This document shows, one piece after another, positions 51,815-62,300 of a stretch of DNA of 64,000 nt. The notes beneath the pieces are model-generated. The model was not told where the DNA came from, did no database searches, and saw only the letters and a list, made by a program, of their open reading frames with translations. Each line of letters starts with the position of its first letter. Positions within the stretch are counted from its first letter, which is position 1. The stretch spans positions 11,904,365-11,968,364 of the forward strand of contig OX155960.1 in assembly GCA_944548615.1 (NCBI GenBank). Direction: 5' to 3'. This DNA is from Micropterix aruncella. Its lineage: Eukaryota > Arthropoda > Insecta > Lepidoptera > Micropterigidae. The position numbers and the translations under genes were made by a program.

Positions 51815-53553
51815 TTAATTTTCCTTGGTACACGCCTTGTACATCTGATGTAAAATGAAGTTTTGTCCTTGCTCTGATGTATTTATTTTTTTAATCATAT
51901 TTGTGAATTTTGCTAGTGCTCGCAGATTGTGGACAGTGGGGTTCGTTTCAAATAACTGTGTGAAGCGTTGTACTTCAGTCTTAAACTCTGCAAGTGAATT
52001 TTTATATTGACGCGGAAATTCTACAGCAACCTGTTGTGAGTAAGACGTAAAATTGGCCGCATCCTGTATCGACTCTTGTGTATTGGAGGGAGAGCACTGA
52101 GGAACTATCGGATCCAAATCATTGTTCGGTGTTTGATCCAAGTTCATCATATTTATATAGAAATTTTCATTGATCTCATCCCGTGTCGCAATTCTTGCTA
52201 GTGACATTCTATCATGAATAGACAGCCAAGGAGAATTGGGAAATATTACCCCAATTTTTTTCTCAATGCTACATAGGTGCTTGCAGAATCTTCCACATTT
52301 TCTAGCATCGCAGTCACAAACGGCTAAATCGGCTCTGATAGTGTAAAAAGTATTTGGACTGGTCTCCGATTCCACACTATACCTACTCATTATCGTTGAC
52401 TTTAGAAATATTTTTAATATTTCGAGCAGTCTTCACGAACATTGAATATATGGAATCCTTGGTTTTTCGCGTATTTGCGTAAGAAATAATGCGCAGCTGA
52501 AAATAATTTTTAAATATGGACGTAATGAAATCTACCAATGCGCAAGCATTAAACGCTTTACAGCGCTGAAGTATCACGTCTTTAAGAATGCGTATAGATG
52601 CTTCTGTTATGTTGTTGGTGTTGTTTCCTCGCGTAAGTAAATCCAACCTATCAGAGACGCACCATTCAAGCCGCCGTTTCCATAAGTTACTCAGATGATT
52701 TAACAGAGCTGGCATCATCTTAACATACTCGTCACCTGTTAATCCGGCATACAATTTGACTGCTTCTTCTGGATCAGTTACAAAAAGAATATTACGAAAT
52801 CGTATCATGATTGATTGTCTTTTTATTATGTCAACCTTGTGATATGCAACGCAAAGCCAACGCCAAAAGGCTTGGCAAACATGGAATGCGCATAATAGTA
52901 ATCGAGCATTAGGAAAAATTGTTCTCAAAGCATTTCGTTCTGCAGTAGAATCGTCCGTCATAACAATATCAGGCTCAAATTTTTTACCCACGTTATTCTT
53001 TTCTACAGCTTCTTTAATAGCGGCAAATACCATCGTGTAATTTGATTCATTTTGCTCAGTATGTATAGCACAAGCCAATGGAAGACCGCCAATTTTGTGA
53101 GATGTAAAAACTAGAGTAATCGCAGAACCGGTCTGGTCACACGATGACGTTGTGTCTACAAATATCATATTCTCATATGCAGTGGATAGAAAGACCCGTT
53201 TCATTATAGGGGTAATTATGACGATAATCCTGGGATTCTGTTTCAGCAGTATCGAGTAGGTACCCTTTGTTATTGAAACTCTCAATTTTCCGTTCTATTA
53301 TTTCGGGGAGATTGCATTCATTACGGTCACCATATTTTTCAGAACGCCATTTATTGTACATGTAGTAGACATGATTTTCAGAGGGATTTATTTGAGAATT
53401 TGATAGCATCTCTATTCCATTTACAGCAGTATCTTCAAACAAGTCCAGTATGCTCAATTCATTGTAATTTATTGCTGCGCAAGGTGTCATTCCGCTATCG
53501 AAATATTTCCTAAAGATTTCTTCGGTTTCTTGGCTGCATTTTAGTAAATTCAA
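51815..53553 (-). pseudogene. Mutator-like (MULE) transposase with SWIM finger, frameshifted
   Basis: Three adjacent minus-strand frames form one protein of about 590 residues. First, 53553-53260: an N-terminal part (SGMTPCAAINYNELSILDLF). Second, 53262-52383: the DDE core, with IFVDTTSSCDQTGSAITLVF (first Asp), IVMTDDSTAERNALRTIFPN (second Asp), LLCAFHVCQAFWRWL and NNITEASIRILKD (Glu). Third, 52375-51815: a SWIM zinc finger, CDCDARKCGRFCKH, and an Asp/Asn-rich tail. Single-base shifts near 53262 and 52385 separate them; no other damage is obvious. It moves DNA by cut-and-paste. Domesticated status cannot be judged. Confidence 0.85.
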
Positions 53554-53573
53554 AGCTTCTCTATTTTACTAAG

Positions 53574-53659
53574 GCACAGACAGCACAAGTATGTAGTATC
53601 AGCAGACGTGGAAAAAATGTACCGCCAAATCCTGGTCAAGCCCGAGCAGCGGAACCTGT
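53574..53659 (+). pseudogene. BEL/Pao reverse transcriptase fragment, inverted
   Basis: Plus-strand codons read RQHKYVVSADVEKMYRQILV, then KPEQRNL, the conserved first RT aspartate region of BEL/Pao LTR retrotransposons. It stops abruptly where minus-strand gag sequence of the same element type begins, so the piece is inverted relative to gag. Confidence 0.82.
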
Positions 53660-54672
53660 GTGCTTGTTTGCATGCTAAGCAATTTACTTGGAAAGGATTA
53701 CTGGATGGAGGCGAAGAAGCAATAAATGACTTTGATTTAGAGAACGGCTGTCGTTTTTCTGCCCTTTCAGCTTTACTAGCATGGACTGTTTCAAGGACAG
53801 TTGCTCGCTGACGGAGGAAATCAAAGAATTCCTTTAATTTCGGAGAGTCTAAATTGCACCGAAAATCCTCCAATGCCCTAGCAGTTACAGGATCTAACTT
53901 TGCCGAGGCCATATAGATGATAAGCGTATCCCAATAATCTGTGGGTTCGCCAAGTGAATTAGTGCGCACAAGTTTTTTGACATTGTATCTATAATATTAC
54001 GTAGGTCACGGTCAGATTCCCTTGGTAGCGCCTCGATCGCAAATAAGCACTTAATATGCTCATTAATAAGTAAGCGTTTGTTGTTGTATCTATCGCAAAG
54101 AAGAGACCAAGCGATATTGTAGTTAGCTGATGACACAGTGACTGCGCTAATTACTGCCTTAGCGGAGCCCTCTAAATAATTTTTTAAATATTGAAATTTG
54201 CTAATGTCATCAATAGTGTCATTATTGTGTATTAACGATAGATACATGTCGCGAAATTCTAACCATTTATTTGCCTCGCCATCAAACGAAGGTATTTTTA
54301 TTGGTGGCAACTTAATATTATTTCGTGTAAGAGAGCCTTCAGATAAGGAAGCAGCTTTACAGTTTGTTTTTTGGTCTTTGTAAATTTCCAAAAGTTCCTG
54401 CGCCTTTGCTATAATTGCAAATAACTTATTTTCAGTCTCTTCCCTTTCTTTCAATTGCATTTCTTCATCCTCATCTAAAGATTCTAATTTATTTTGGATC
54501 TCTTCTAAATTATAAGACAAATCTTGTAGTTTATTTAAACGTAAAGTTATTTCCACAAATTGTACTTTTGAAAGCTCCTTTCGGAGGATAGTGGCGTTAA
54601 GTATTTTTCGAACAACGTAATTCGCGACCTAATATTTCCACGTTGCTTGACAAGTTCTTTTAAATCAGTCAT
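53600..54672 (-). pseudogene. BEL/Pao gag relic
   Basis: Starts with ATG at 54672 (MTDLKELVKQRGNIRSR), then after a shift VEITLRLNKLQDLSYNLEEI, then the DUF1759-type gag core (LPPIKIPSFDGEANKWLEFR, QYLKNYLEGSAKAVI, SLLCDRYNNKRLLINEHI). After a second shift come TDYWDTLIIYMASAKLDP, FFDFLRQRATVLE and the first knuckle (CLACKQAHRFRC). Gag forms the particle core. Two frameshifts; no LTR identified on either side. Confidence 0.85.
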
Positions 54673-55125
54673 TTTGAATTAATAATTTCGATAGGAGATG
54701 GCACCCGGAGAAGAATAATCGTTCAATATTCCGGATCAATGAACCGGTTCCGAAAATGAATGCCGGCTCTGCGCGCGAGCGGCCAGCCGCGTCCCGCCGC
54801 GGCGCGGTGAACGAAACTATTTACCTATCTACACGGATTTGTTGAAGAAATGCACGAAATTACGATATGAAATATGGCGATTTACAAATGTTAACAATTA
54901 TCTGAAAAGACACCTGGAATTACGTTACGTGATGGTGTTTTAATACCAAATATTGAGATGCAAAATAAAATAGTTACGGCGACAATTTTAATTTTCTGTC
55001 ACTCACATTAACGAGACGAAATTTAATTTTAAATCAACGTTATTATCACAAATAGAAATCGGAAGGAGGAGAAATGGAAAAAACAAAGGATGGCGCACTT
55101 CCCTTAGTTTGGCTGCAGCTCCTGG
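54673..55125. other. BEL leader region and flank of the hAT element
   Basis: A GC-rich patch at 54765-54815 and AT-rich remainder. It should contain the BEL 5' leader, but no LTR end or primer-binding site was recognised. The last eight bases are the hAT target duplication. Confidence 0.35.
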
Positions 55126-55688
55126 CAAGGGCGGTCCCAGGGGGGGGGGGGGGGGGGTCAAGGGGGTCATGACCCCCCCCCCAATCTTTAATATATGGCT
55201 TATAATAAGATCCTTATGTAAATACACTTGTTTCCATAAATTAAGACTGCGCCGACTATAATTCACGGGCGCTGAATAGGTATTTAACGCTGCGCGTCAG
55301 TCGCCGGGACAAAATGCCGCGCCGAATATCGTTGCTTAAACAAAAGTACCGTGTAAGTCAAAGTTAAATATTTTTCAAGAGAAGCAAAAAACTAATTTAT
55401 TTTTACCAATTTCGTCTTATATTATATTTATATTTAACTGTATAACAGTAATTAAGATAAACTGTGTCGTAATCATTTGAATACAGCTCTCTGATTGTGC
55501 AATTTCAACGCGGTTATGAGTTTAGGGGTCCGTCCACATATTACGTAATCACGTATTTGGGATTTTCAGGGGTTCCCCATGTCAACAGACGTAATCAGCA
55601 GCCGGACCCCCCCCCCCCCTCCACCCCAAGGTTACTTAATCATCCGAATTTGCGGAAAATGTAAAGAATTGTGAACTCAGCGTTTGTA

Positions 55689-56005
55689 AGGGGCACGATC
55701 AAGCATGCTTGTCAAGCATCGCGTCGCAGGATGGGAGGGGATCGTAAACCCGCAGGAAATATGCAAATATTTTTAGAAATATTTACGAAAAATGCCTAAT
55801 TTTGTAGTTTTATACCAGGGAGTCACGTCATTCATCAATCAATTACGTCTAATTGACGTGACTCCCTAGTATAAACTACAAAATTAGGCATTTTTGGTAA
55901 ATATTACAAAAAAATATTTGCATATTTCCTGCGGTTTACTATCCCCCCCCCCCCCCCTGCCCGCGACGCGAAGCTTGTCAAGCATGCTTGATCGTCTATA
56001 GAGTT
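55689..56005. mobile_element. Foldback MITE, copy 2
   Basis: Same family as 37922-38237, with arms meeting near 55840. The left end lacks the CTCTCTAGA segment present in copy 1 ('aaggggcacgatcaagc'). A C-run of 14 at 55944-55957 replaces 'ctacc' of the other copy. It is nested in the hAT element. Confidence 0.85.
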
Positions 56006-56159
56006 AAGTGGTAAGTGGAAAAAAACATTTTAGAATGCTTTAAAAAAAGTACTTTATTAATTCAAAGTAATTACAAAAACTCAAACTCTTCTCCACTCCT
56101 CGTTGGCCAGCCGTTGAGCCTCCGGTCCCGAGAGGAGGGAAAACGCTTTGACGTATGTA

Positions 56160-56275
56160 ATGAAAAAGTCCATGTGTAAATCCGCCATAGTTGGCACAAC
56201 CATTGTTCCGCCATAGTTGGCCATAGTTGTGTAAATCCGCCATAGTTGGCCATAGTTGGCGAACGAGGTAGAGCA
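56160..56275 (+). repeat. Short tandem CCATAGTTGGC repeats
   Basis: Five or so copies of (C)GCCATAGTTGGC in two orientations of spacing, with the longer unit 'gtgtaaatccgccatagttggc' twice. Open frames here are chance. Confidence 0.7.
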
Positions 56276-57179
56276 ATAAGTTAGAGTGGAATATAAAACA
56301 AACGATCGTCGATAAAAATTACCTGTCGGACTTATACTCGTCCGAATAAATTTGAATACATTTCGTGCGGTGTTAGTTTCAGTTGCTTTAGCTTTGGTGG
56401 GTAGTTTTAATGCGAAAAGTGACAACCGTTCATTTCACATTTGGCTCTAGCGTATTGCCCTGTCTCGTTCACACGGACTGATTTCCGATTTTAGTTCACG
56501 AAGAAACGCAATCCAGCCCAATATCAGAGTAAAATAATTTTTTTTGACAATATCAACCTCAATCGAAAACACGATTTGTATTGGTAAAATTAGATAGTTA
56601 ATAAAAGTAACTGAATTAAGTACCTAAAATCTTTGTTGCAAATATACACGTTAAGTATGTACTGGAACACTTTTAATATATATAATAATATATACAACTA
56701 ACTTACCGCAAAATCATTGCACGGCAAAATATTTTGTCGTGGAGTGTTCTCCATCAACTTTTCTAATACTTGAGCTGATATTAGTAATTTCTAATGTCGC
56801 ATTGTTCGAAGCTGATATTAGATAATAATTTCTAATATCACATTGTTCGAAGATTCCTAGGAACGAAATGTACAGTGATAAAAAAGGTAATTATTGCTTT
56901 GTAACGTATTATCAATTAGATCCTACGATTTTTATACCTGGGCGAGCGTGTCTTGCTCAGCGCAGTGCAGAGCACTCACTCACACGTACAATAGAAGCGA
57001 GAAGTCGTTTGTTTTGAAACTTAGCGCCACAATTAAATTTATGATATTTACCTAATTTTACGCATTCCCATTTTTACTAAAACATGTAATGCTCATTTAG
57101 ATGAAACAAAAGTTATAAGTAGGTCAGCTCGGGTTCTTACAAGAGCTGACCTAATTACAACTTACGACAACGGAAAAAA

Positions 57180-57300
57180 ATAGGTTGTATCACCCCAAGA
57201 CTTTCCTGTCAAGTAGCCAGGAACTTAATTTATCTGAATATTAATTTCATAAATCCTACCACCCCCACTTCCCCTAACCTAGCGCCACCCTTTAACCCCC
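57180..57300 (-). repeat. Fragment related to the 49690 tandem repeat
   Basis: Reversed, it shares 'gaaagtcttggggtgatac', 'tcctggctacttgac' and 'tttatgaaattaatattc' with 49830-50110. It lies just left of a C-run of 15. Confidence 0.5.
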
Positions 57301-57361
57301 CCCCCCCCCGATGATGATGAATCGAAACTGAAATCGAAAACTATCGAAAACGAAATCGGAA

Positions 57362-58010
57362 CTCGTATACAAAATTTTGGGTCTCTGCTGTTGACCGTTG
57401 AGGATTTCCCTCATCGGGAGCCTAATTAGGGTTCATTAGCCATGTCATGGTGGAACTTGGAAGAGGCTATCATAATTGAATGCGTATACAAAATTTTGGG
57501 TCTCTGCTGTTGACCGTTGAGGAGTTCCCTCATCGGGAGCCTAATTAGGGTTCATTAGCCATGTCATGGTAGAACATGGAAAATGCGTATACAAAATTTT
57601 GGGGGTCTGCTTTTTACCGTTGAGGAGTTCCCTCATCGGGAGCCAAATTAGGGTTCATCAGCCATGTCATGGTATAAAATGGAAGGGGCTATCATAATTG
57701 AATGCGTATGCAAAATTTTGGGTCTCTGCTGTTGACCGTTGAGGAGTTCCTTCTTTGGGAGCCAACCCAGGGTACATCAGCCATGTCACGGTAGAACTTG
57801 GAAGGGGCTATCATAATCGAATGCGTATACAAAATTTTAGGTCTCTGCTGTTGACCGTTGAGGAGTTCCCTCGTTGGGAGCCAACCCAGGGTACATCAGC
57901 CATGTCACGGTAGAACTTGGAAGGGGCTATCATAATCGAATGCGTATACAAAATTTTAGGTCTCTGCTGTTGACCGTTGAGGAGTTCCCTCGTTGGGAGC
58001 CAACCCAGGG
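57362..58010 (+). repeat. 118-bp tandem array, forward orientation
   Basis: Six units start at GCGTATACAAAATTTT (about 57364, 57482, 57587, 57704, 57822, 57940). Spacing is 118 except for one unit of about 105 that lacks the 'ggggctatcataattga' end. Each contains 'ctgttgaccgttgagga(g)ttcc' and 'gccatgtca(t/c)ggt'. The last two units are nearly identical, showing local homogenisation. It lies inside the hAT element. Confidence 0.92.
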
Positions 58011-58014
58011 TGAT

Positions 58015-58160
58015 CGGATTTCAACCACAATCTTTTCTACTCTTGCCATGACCAAATGATGCCTGCATGTCAAATTGCAGCTCAATCAGATGAAGCGTTT
58101 AGGCGCTATCGTCGGAGAATACACACAGACACACAGAAGTGCTTCCACAATACTTTCCTT
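58015..58160 (-). repeat. Dispersed repeat family Y, reversed copy
   Basis: Read on the minus strand it gives 'tgtgtgtattctccgacgatagcg', 'catctgattgagctgcaattt' and 'catttggtcatggcaagag'. It begins exactly where the tandem array stops, so an insertion may have cut the array. Confidence 0.65.
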
Positions 58161-58934
58161 GACAGGAATGTAAAAGGAACACTAATACAGGATAAAAAAC
58201 CTAAACAAAAAATACTTTCAATAAATACTTACCTCGTTTTACCGCGTACGTGACATTATGTGTACGAAATAGATCGCGACCGGTTTTCGAAGTCAAATGG
58301 CTAAGCAAAGAAAAGTCATCCCTACCTCGGCTCTAGTGGACGACTGAATAATTCATCCTTGCGCTCGCGTATATATACCGAATGATATTTGGCCATAGTA
58401 AATTTGTATGGCAGATTCGGAGTATCTTTCCAAATTATCATATTTAAATAACCAGGGAACATTTTTTAATTCCGTTGGTGTTGTTTTGTAGCTTGAACGT
58501 TTGTGATTTATTACGATTTGAAATATGAAATAAAATCCTATTTCTGTATTCATAGTGAGCAAAACGCCGGAGTGCTTTTCTTAAGTTTTTTCCCAACTTT
58601 ATGTTGATAGAAATATATAACTGTAAATGGGTTTTAATTATAGAAGGTGTATTATTGTGAACACATTCGTTGAGATCCTAAATATATATTTTTAATATTT
58701 ATTACTGAAAGATTATGGATTACAGCGACAAAACCGTGACTAACGTTTTCGCTTATTTTGCTCTGCGCAGTCTTAATTATTGTATAATAAAGGGGAACTT
58801 TGTTTTATTTACAAACCGTTAAAACAATCTCATCGCCCATAACGGCGAACCCCCCCCCCCCCCCCAAACCTTAAACCCAAACTGTGACCCCCCCCCCAAA
58901 ATGTAAGGCTAGGACCGCCCTTGGCTCCTGGCTG

Positions 58935-59196
58935 GCGAGATCCTAAGTGAAATTTGGTATAGGCATTCCATTATGATGGCAATTACTAAGTTCCACCATG
59001 ACATGGCTGCTGCACCCAGGGTTGGCTCCCGACGAGGGAACTCCTCAACGGTCAACCGTAGAGACGTGAAATTTGGTATAGGCATTCCATTATGATGGAA
59101 ATTACTAAGTTCCACCATGACATGGCTGCTGCACCCAGGGTTGCCTCCCGACGAGGGAACTCCTCAACGGTCAACCGTAGAGACGTGAAATTTGGT
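58935..59196 (-). repeat. 121-bp tandem array, reverse orientation, runs into gap
   Basis: Two units plus a start ('gtgaaatttggtataggcattcc' at about 58946, 59067 and 59188) are the reverse complement of the 57362-58010 repeat with moderate divergence. The array starts just outside the hAT right end and runs into the N gap, so its true length is unknown. Confidence 0.88.
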
Positions 59197-59396
59197 NNNN
59201 NNNNNNNNNNNNNNNNNNNNNNNNNNNNNNNNNNNNNNNNNNNNNNNNNNNNNNNNNNNNNNNNNNNNNNNNNNNNNNNNNNNNNNNNNNNNNNNNNNNN
59301 NNNNNNNNNNNNNNNNNNNNNNNNNNNNNNNNNNNNNNNNNNNNNNNNNNNNNNNNNNNNNNNNNNNNNNNNNNNNNNNNNNNNNNNNNNNNNNNN
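59197..59396. other. Assembly gap of 200 N
   Basis: A round number of N between two tandem arrays. The true length is probably different because such arrays collapse in assembly. Confidence 0.98.
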
Positions 59397-62300
59397 CGGG
59401 GCCGGGCGATGCCGAGCCGGACCTGAAATGAAATGTCCTACCCTCAAATTTGAAAATTTAAATTTCATGCCAGATCCTACCGGTGGTTTCATAAGGTTAC
59501 AACAGAAATATAGAAAAATATCTGACAAAACATATATAGAACTTCTCTGCCGATAGAGAAAAAACGCCAAATGGCCGACGGGCAAAAACACTGTTTTACA
59601 GACCAGGGTACCCGGGTTCGATACCCAGCCAGGACTCAATTTTTTTTTCGTTTTTTCTTCTCTTGATATTACCAAAATAGTATTAACATTTCAAAAAACA
59701 CAATATTTTAGCTCTCTCTATTACAGTTCTTTTTTTTTCATCGAAAATACAAGTTTTAGTACCGGCGTCGGGCGGGGCCAAGCGGGGCCAGGCGATGCCG
59801 AGCCGGACCTGAAATGAAATGTCCTACCCTCAAATTTGAAAATTTAAATTTCATGCCAGATCCTACCGGTGGTTTCATAAGGTTGCAACAGAAATATAGA
59901 AAAATATCTGACAAAACATATATAGAACTTCTCTGCCGATAGAGAAAAAACGCCAAATGGCCGACGGGCAAAAACACTGTTTTACAGACCAGGGTACCCG
60001 GGTTCGATACCCAGCCAGGACTCAATTTTTTTTTCGTTTTTTCTTCTCTTGATATTACCAAAATAGTATTAACATTTCAAAAAACACAATATTTTAGCTC
60101 TCTCTATTACAGTTCTTTTTTTTTCATCGAAAATACAAGTTTTAGTACCGGCGTCGGGCGGGGCCAAGCGGGGCCGGGCGATGCCGAGCCGGACCTGAAA
60201 TGAAATGACCTACCCTCAAATTTGAAAATTTCAATTTCATGCCAGATCCTACCGGTGGTTTCATAAGGTTGCAACAGAAATATAGAAAAATATCTGACAA
60301 AACATATATAGAACTTCTCTGCCGATAGAGAAAAAACGCCAAATGGCCGACGGGCAAAAACACTGTTTTACAGACCAGGGTACCCGGGTTCGATACCCAG
60401 CCAGGACTCAATTTTTTTTTCGTTTTTTCTTCTCTTGATATTACCAAAATAGTATTAACATTTCAAAAAACACAATATTTTAGCTCTCTCTATTACAGTT
60501 CTTTTTTTTTCATCGAAAATACAAGTTTTAGTACCGGCGTCGGGCGGGGCCAAGCGGGGCCGGGCGATGCCGAGCCGGACCTGAAATGAAATGACCTACC
60601 CTCAAATTTGAAAATTTCAATTTCATGCCAGATCCTACCGGTGGTTTCATAAGGTTGCAACAGAAATATAGAAAAATATCTGACAAAACATATATAGAAC
60701 TTCTCTGCCGATAGAGAAAAAACGCCAAATGGCCGACGGGCAAAAACACTGTTTTACAGACCAGTGTACCCGGGTTCGATACCCAGCCAGGACTCAATTT
60801 TTTTTTCGTTTTTTCTTCTCTTGATATTACCAAAATAGTATTAACATTTCAAAAAACACAATATTTTAGCTCTCTCTATTACAGTTCTTTTTTTTTTCAT
60901 CGAAAATACAAGTTTTAGTACCGGCGTCGGGCGGGGCCAAGCGGGGCCGGGCGATGCCGAGCCGGACCTGAAATGAAATGTCCTACCCTCAAATTTGAAA
61001 ATTTAAATTTCATGCCAGATCCTACCGGTGGTTTCATAAGGTTGCAACAGAAATATAGAAAAATATCTGACAAAACATATATAGAACTTCTCTGCCGATA
61101 GAGAAAAAACGCCAAATGGCCGACGGGCAAAAACACTGTTTTACAGACCAGGGTACCCGGGTTCGATACCCAGCCAGGACTCAATTTTTTTTTCGTTTTT
61201 TCTTCTCTTGATATTACCAAAATAGTATTAACATTTCAAAAAACACAATATTTTAGCTCTCTCTATTACAGTTCTTTTTTTTTCATCGAAAATACAAGTT
61301 TTAGTACCGGCGTCGGGCGGGGCCAAGCGGGGCCGGGCGATGCCGAGCCGGACCTGAAATGAAATGACCTACCCTCAAATTTGAAAATTTCAATTTCATG
61401 CCAGATCCTACCGGTGGTTTCATAAGGTTGCAACAGAAATATAGAAAAATATCTGACAAAACATATATAGACCTTCTCTGCCGATAGAGAAAAAACGCCA
61501 AATGGCCGACGGGCAAAAACACTGTTTTACAGACCAGGGTACCCGGGTTCGATACCCAGCCAGGACTCAATTTTTTTTTCGTTTTTTCTTCTCTTGATAT
61601 TACCAAAATAGTATTAACATTTCAAAAAACACAATATTTTAGCTCTCTCTATTACAGTTCTTTTTTTTTCATCGAAAATACAAGTTTTAGTACCGGCGTC
61701 GGGCGGGGCCAAGCGGGGCCGGGCGATGCCGAGCCGGACCTGAAATGAAATGTCCTACCCTCAAATTTGAAAATTTAAATTTCATGCCAGATCCTACCGG
61801 TGGTTTCATAAGGTTGCAACAGAAATATAGAAAAATATCTGACAAAACATATATAGAACTTCTCTGCCGATAGAGAAAAAACGCCAAATGGCCGACGGGC
61901 AAAAACACTGTTTTACAGACCAGGGTACCCGGGTTCGATACCCAGCCAGGACTCAATTTTTTTTTCGTTTTTTCTTCTCTTGATATTACCAAAATAGTAT
62001 TAACATTTCAAAAAACACAATATTTTAGCTCTCTCTATTACAGTTTTTTTTTTTCATCGAAAATACAAGTTTTAGTACCGGCGTCGGGCGGGGCCAAGCG
62101 GGGCCGGGCGATGCCGAGCCGGACCTGAAATGAAATGACCTACCCTCAAATTTGAAAATTTCAATTTCATGCCAGATCCTACCGGTGGTTTCATAAGGTT
62201 GCAACAGAAATATAGAAAAATATCTGACAAAACATATATAGAACTTCTCTGCCGATAGAGAAAAAACGCCAAATGGCCGACGGGCAAAAACACTGTTTTA

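Larger units (their letters stand above)
55126..58923. mobile_element. 3.8-kb hAT-like element with 8-bp target duplication
   Basis: Termini CAAGGGCGGTCCCAG and, reversed, CAAGGGCGGTCCTAG (one mismatch), each followed inward by G/C homopolymers. The 8-bp repeat GCTCCTGG lies at 55118-55125 and 58924-58931. An 8-bp duplication with CA(A/G)GGGCGG-type ends is the hAT signature. Inside are a foldback MITE (55689-56005), a tandem array (57362-58010), a family Y piece and no transposase domain. An ATG at 55314 opens MPRRISLLKQKYR up to a GTAAGT, possibly a first transposase exon. Probably non-autonomous. Confidence 0.85.

Noticed and set aside
56040..56425. Overlapping Asn/Tyr/Trp-rich frames
   Set aside because: They are translations of the CCATAGTTGGC tandem repeat inside the hAT element.
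59192..59556. Open frames running through the N gap
   Set aside because: They consist of unknown residues over the gap and short flanks; no evidence of coding.
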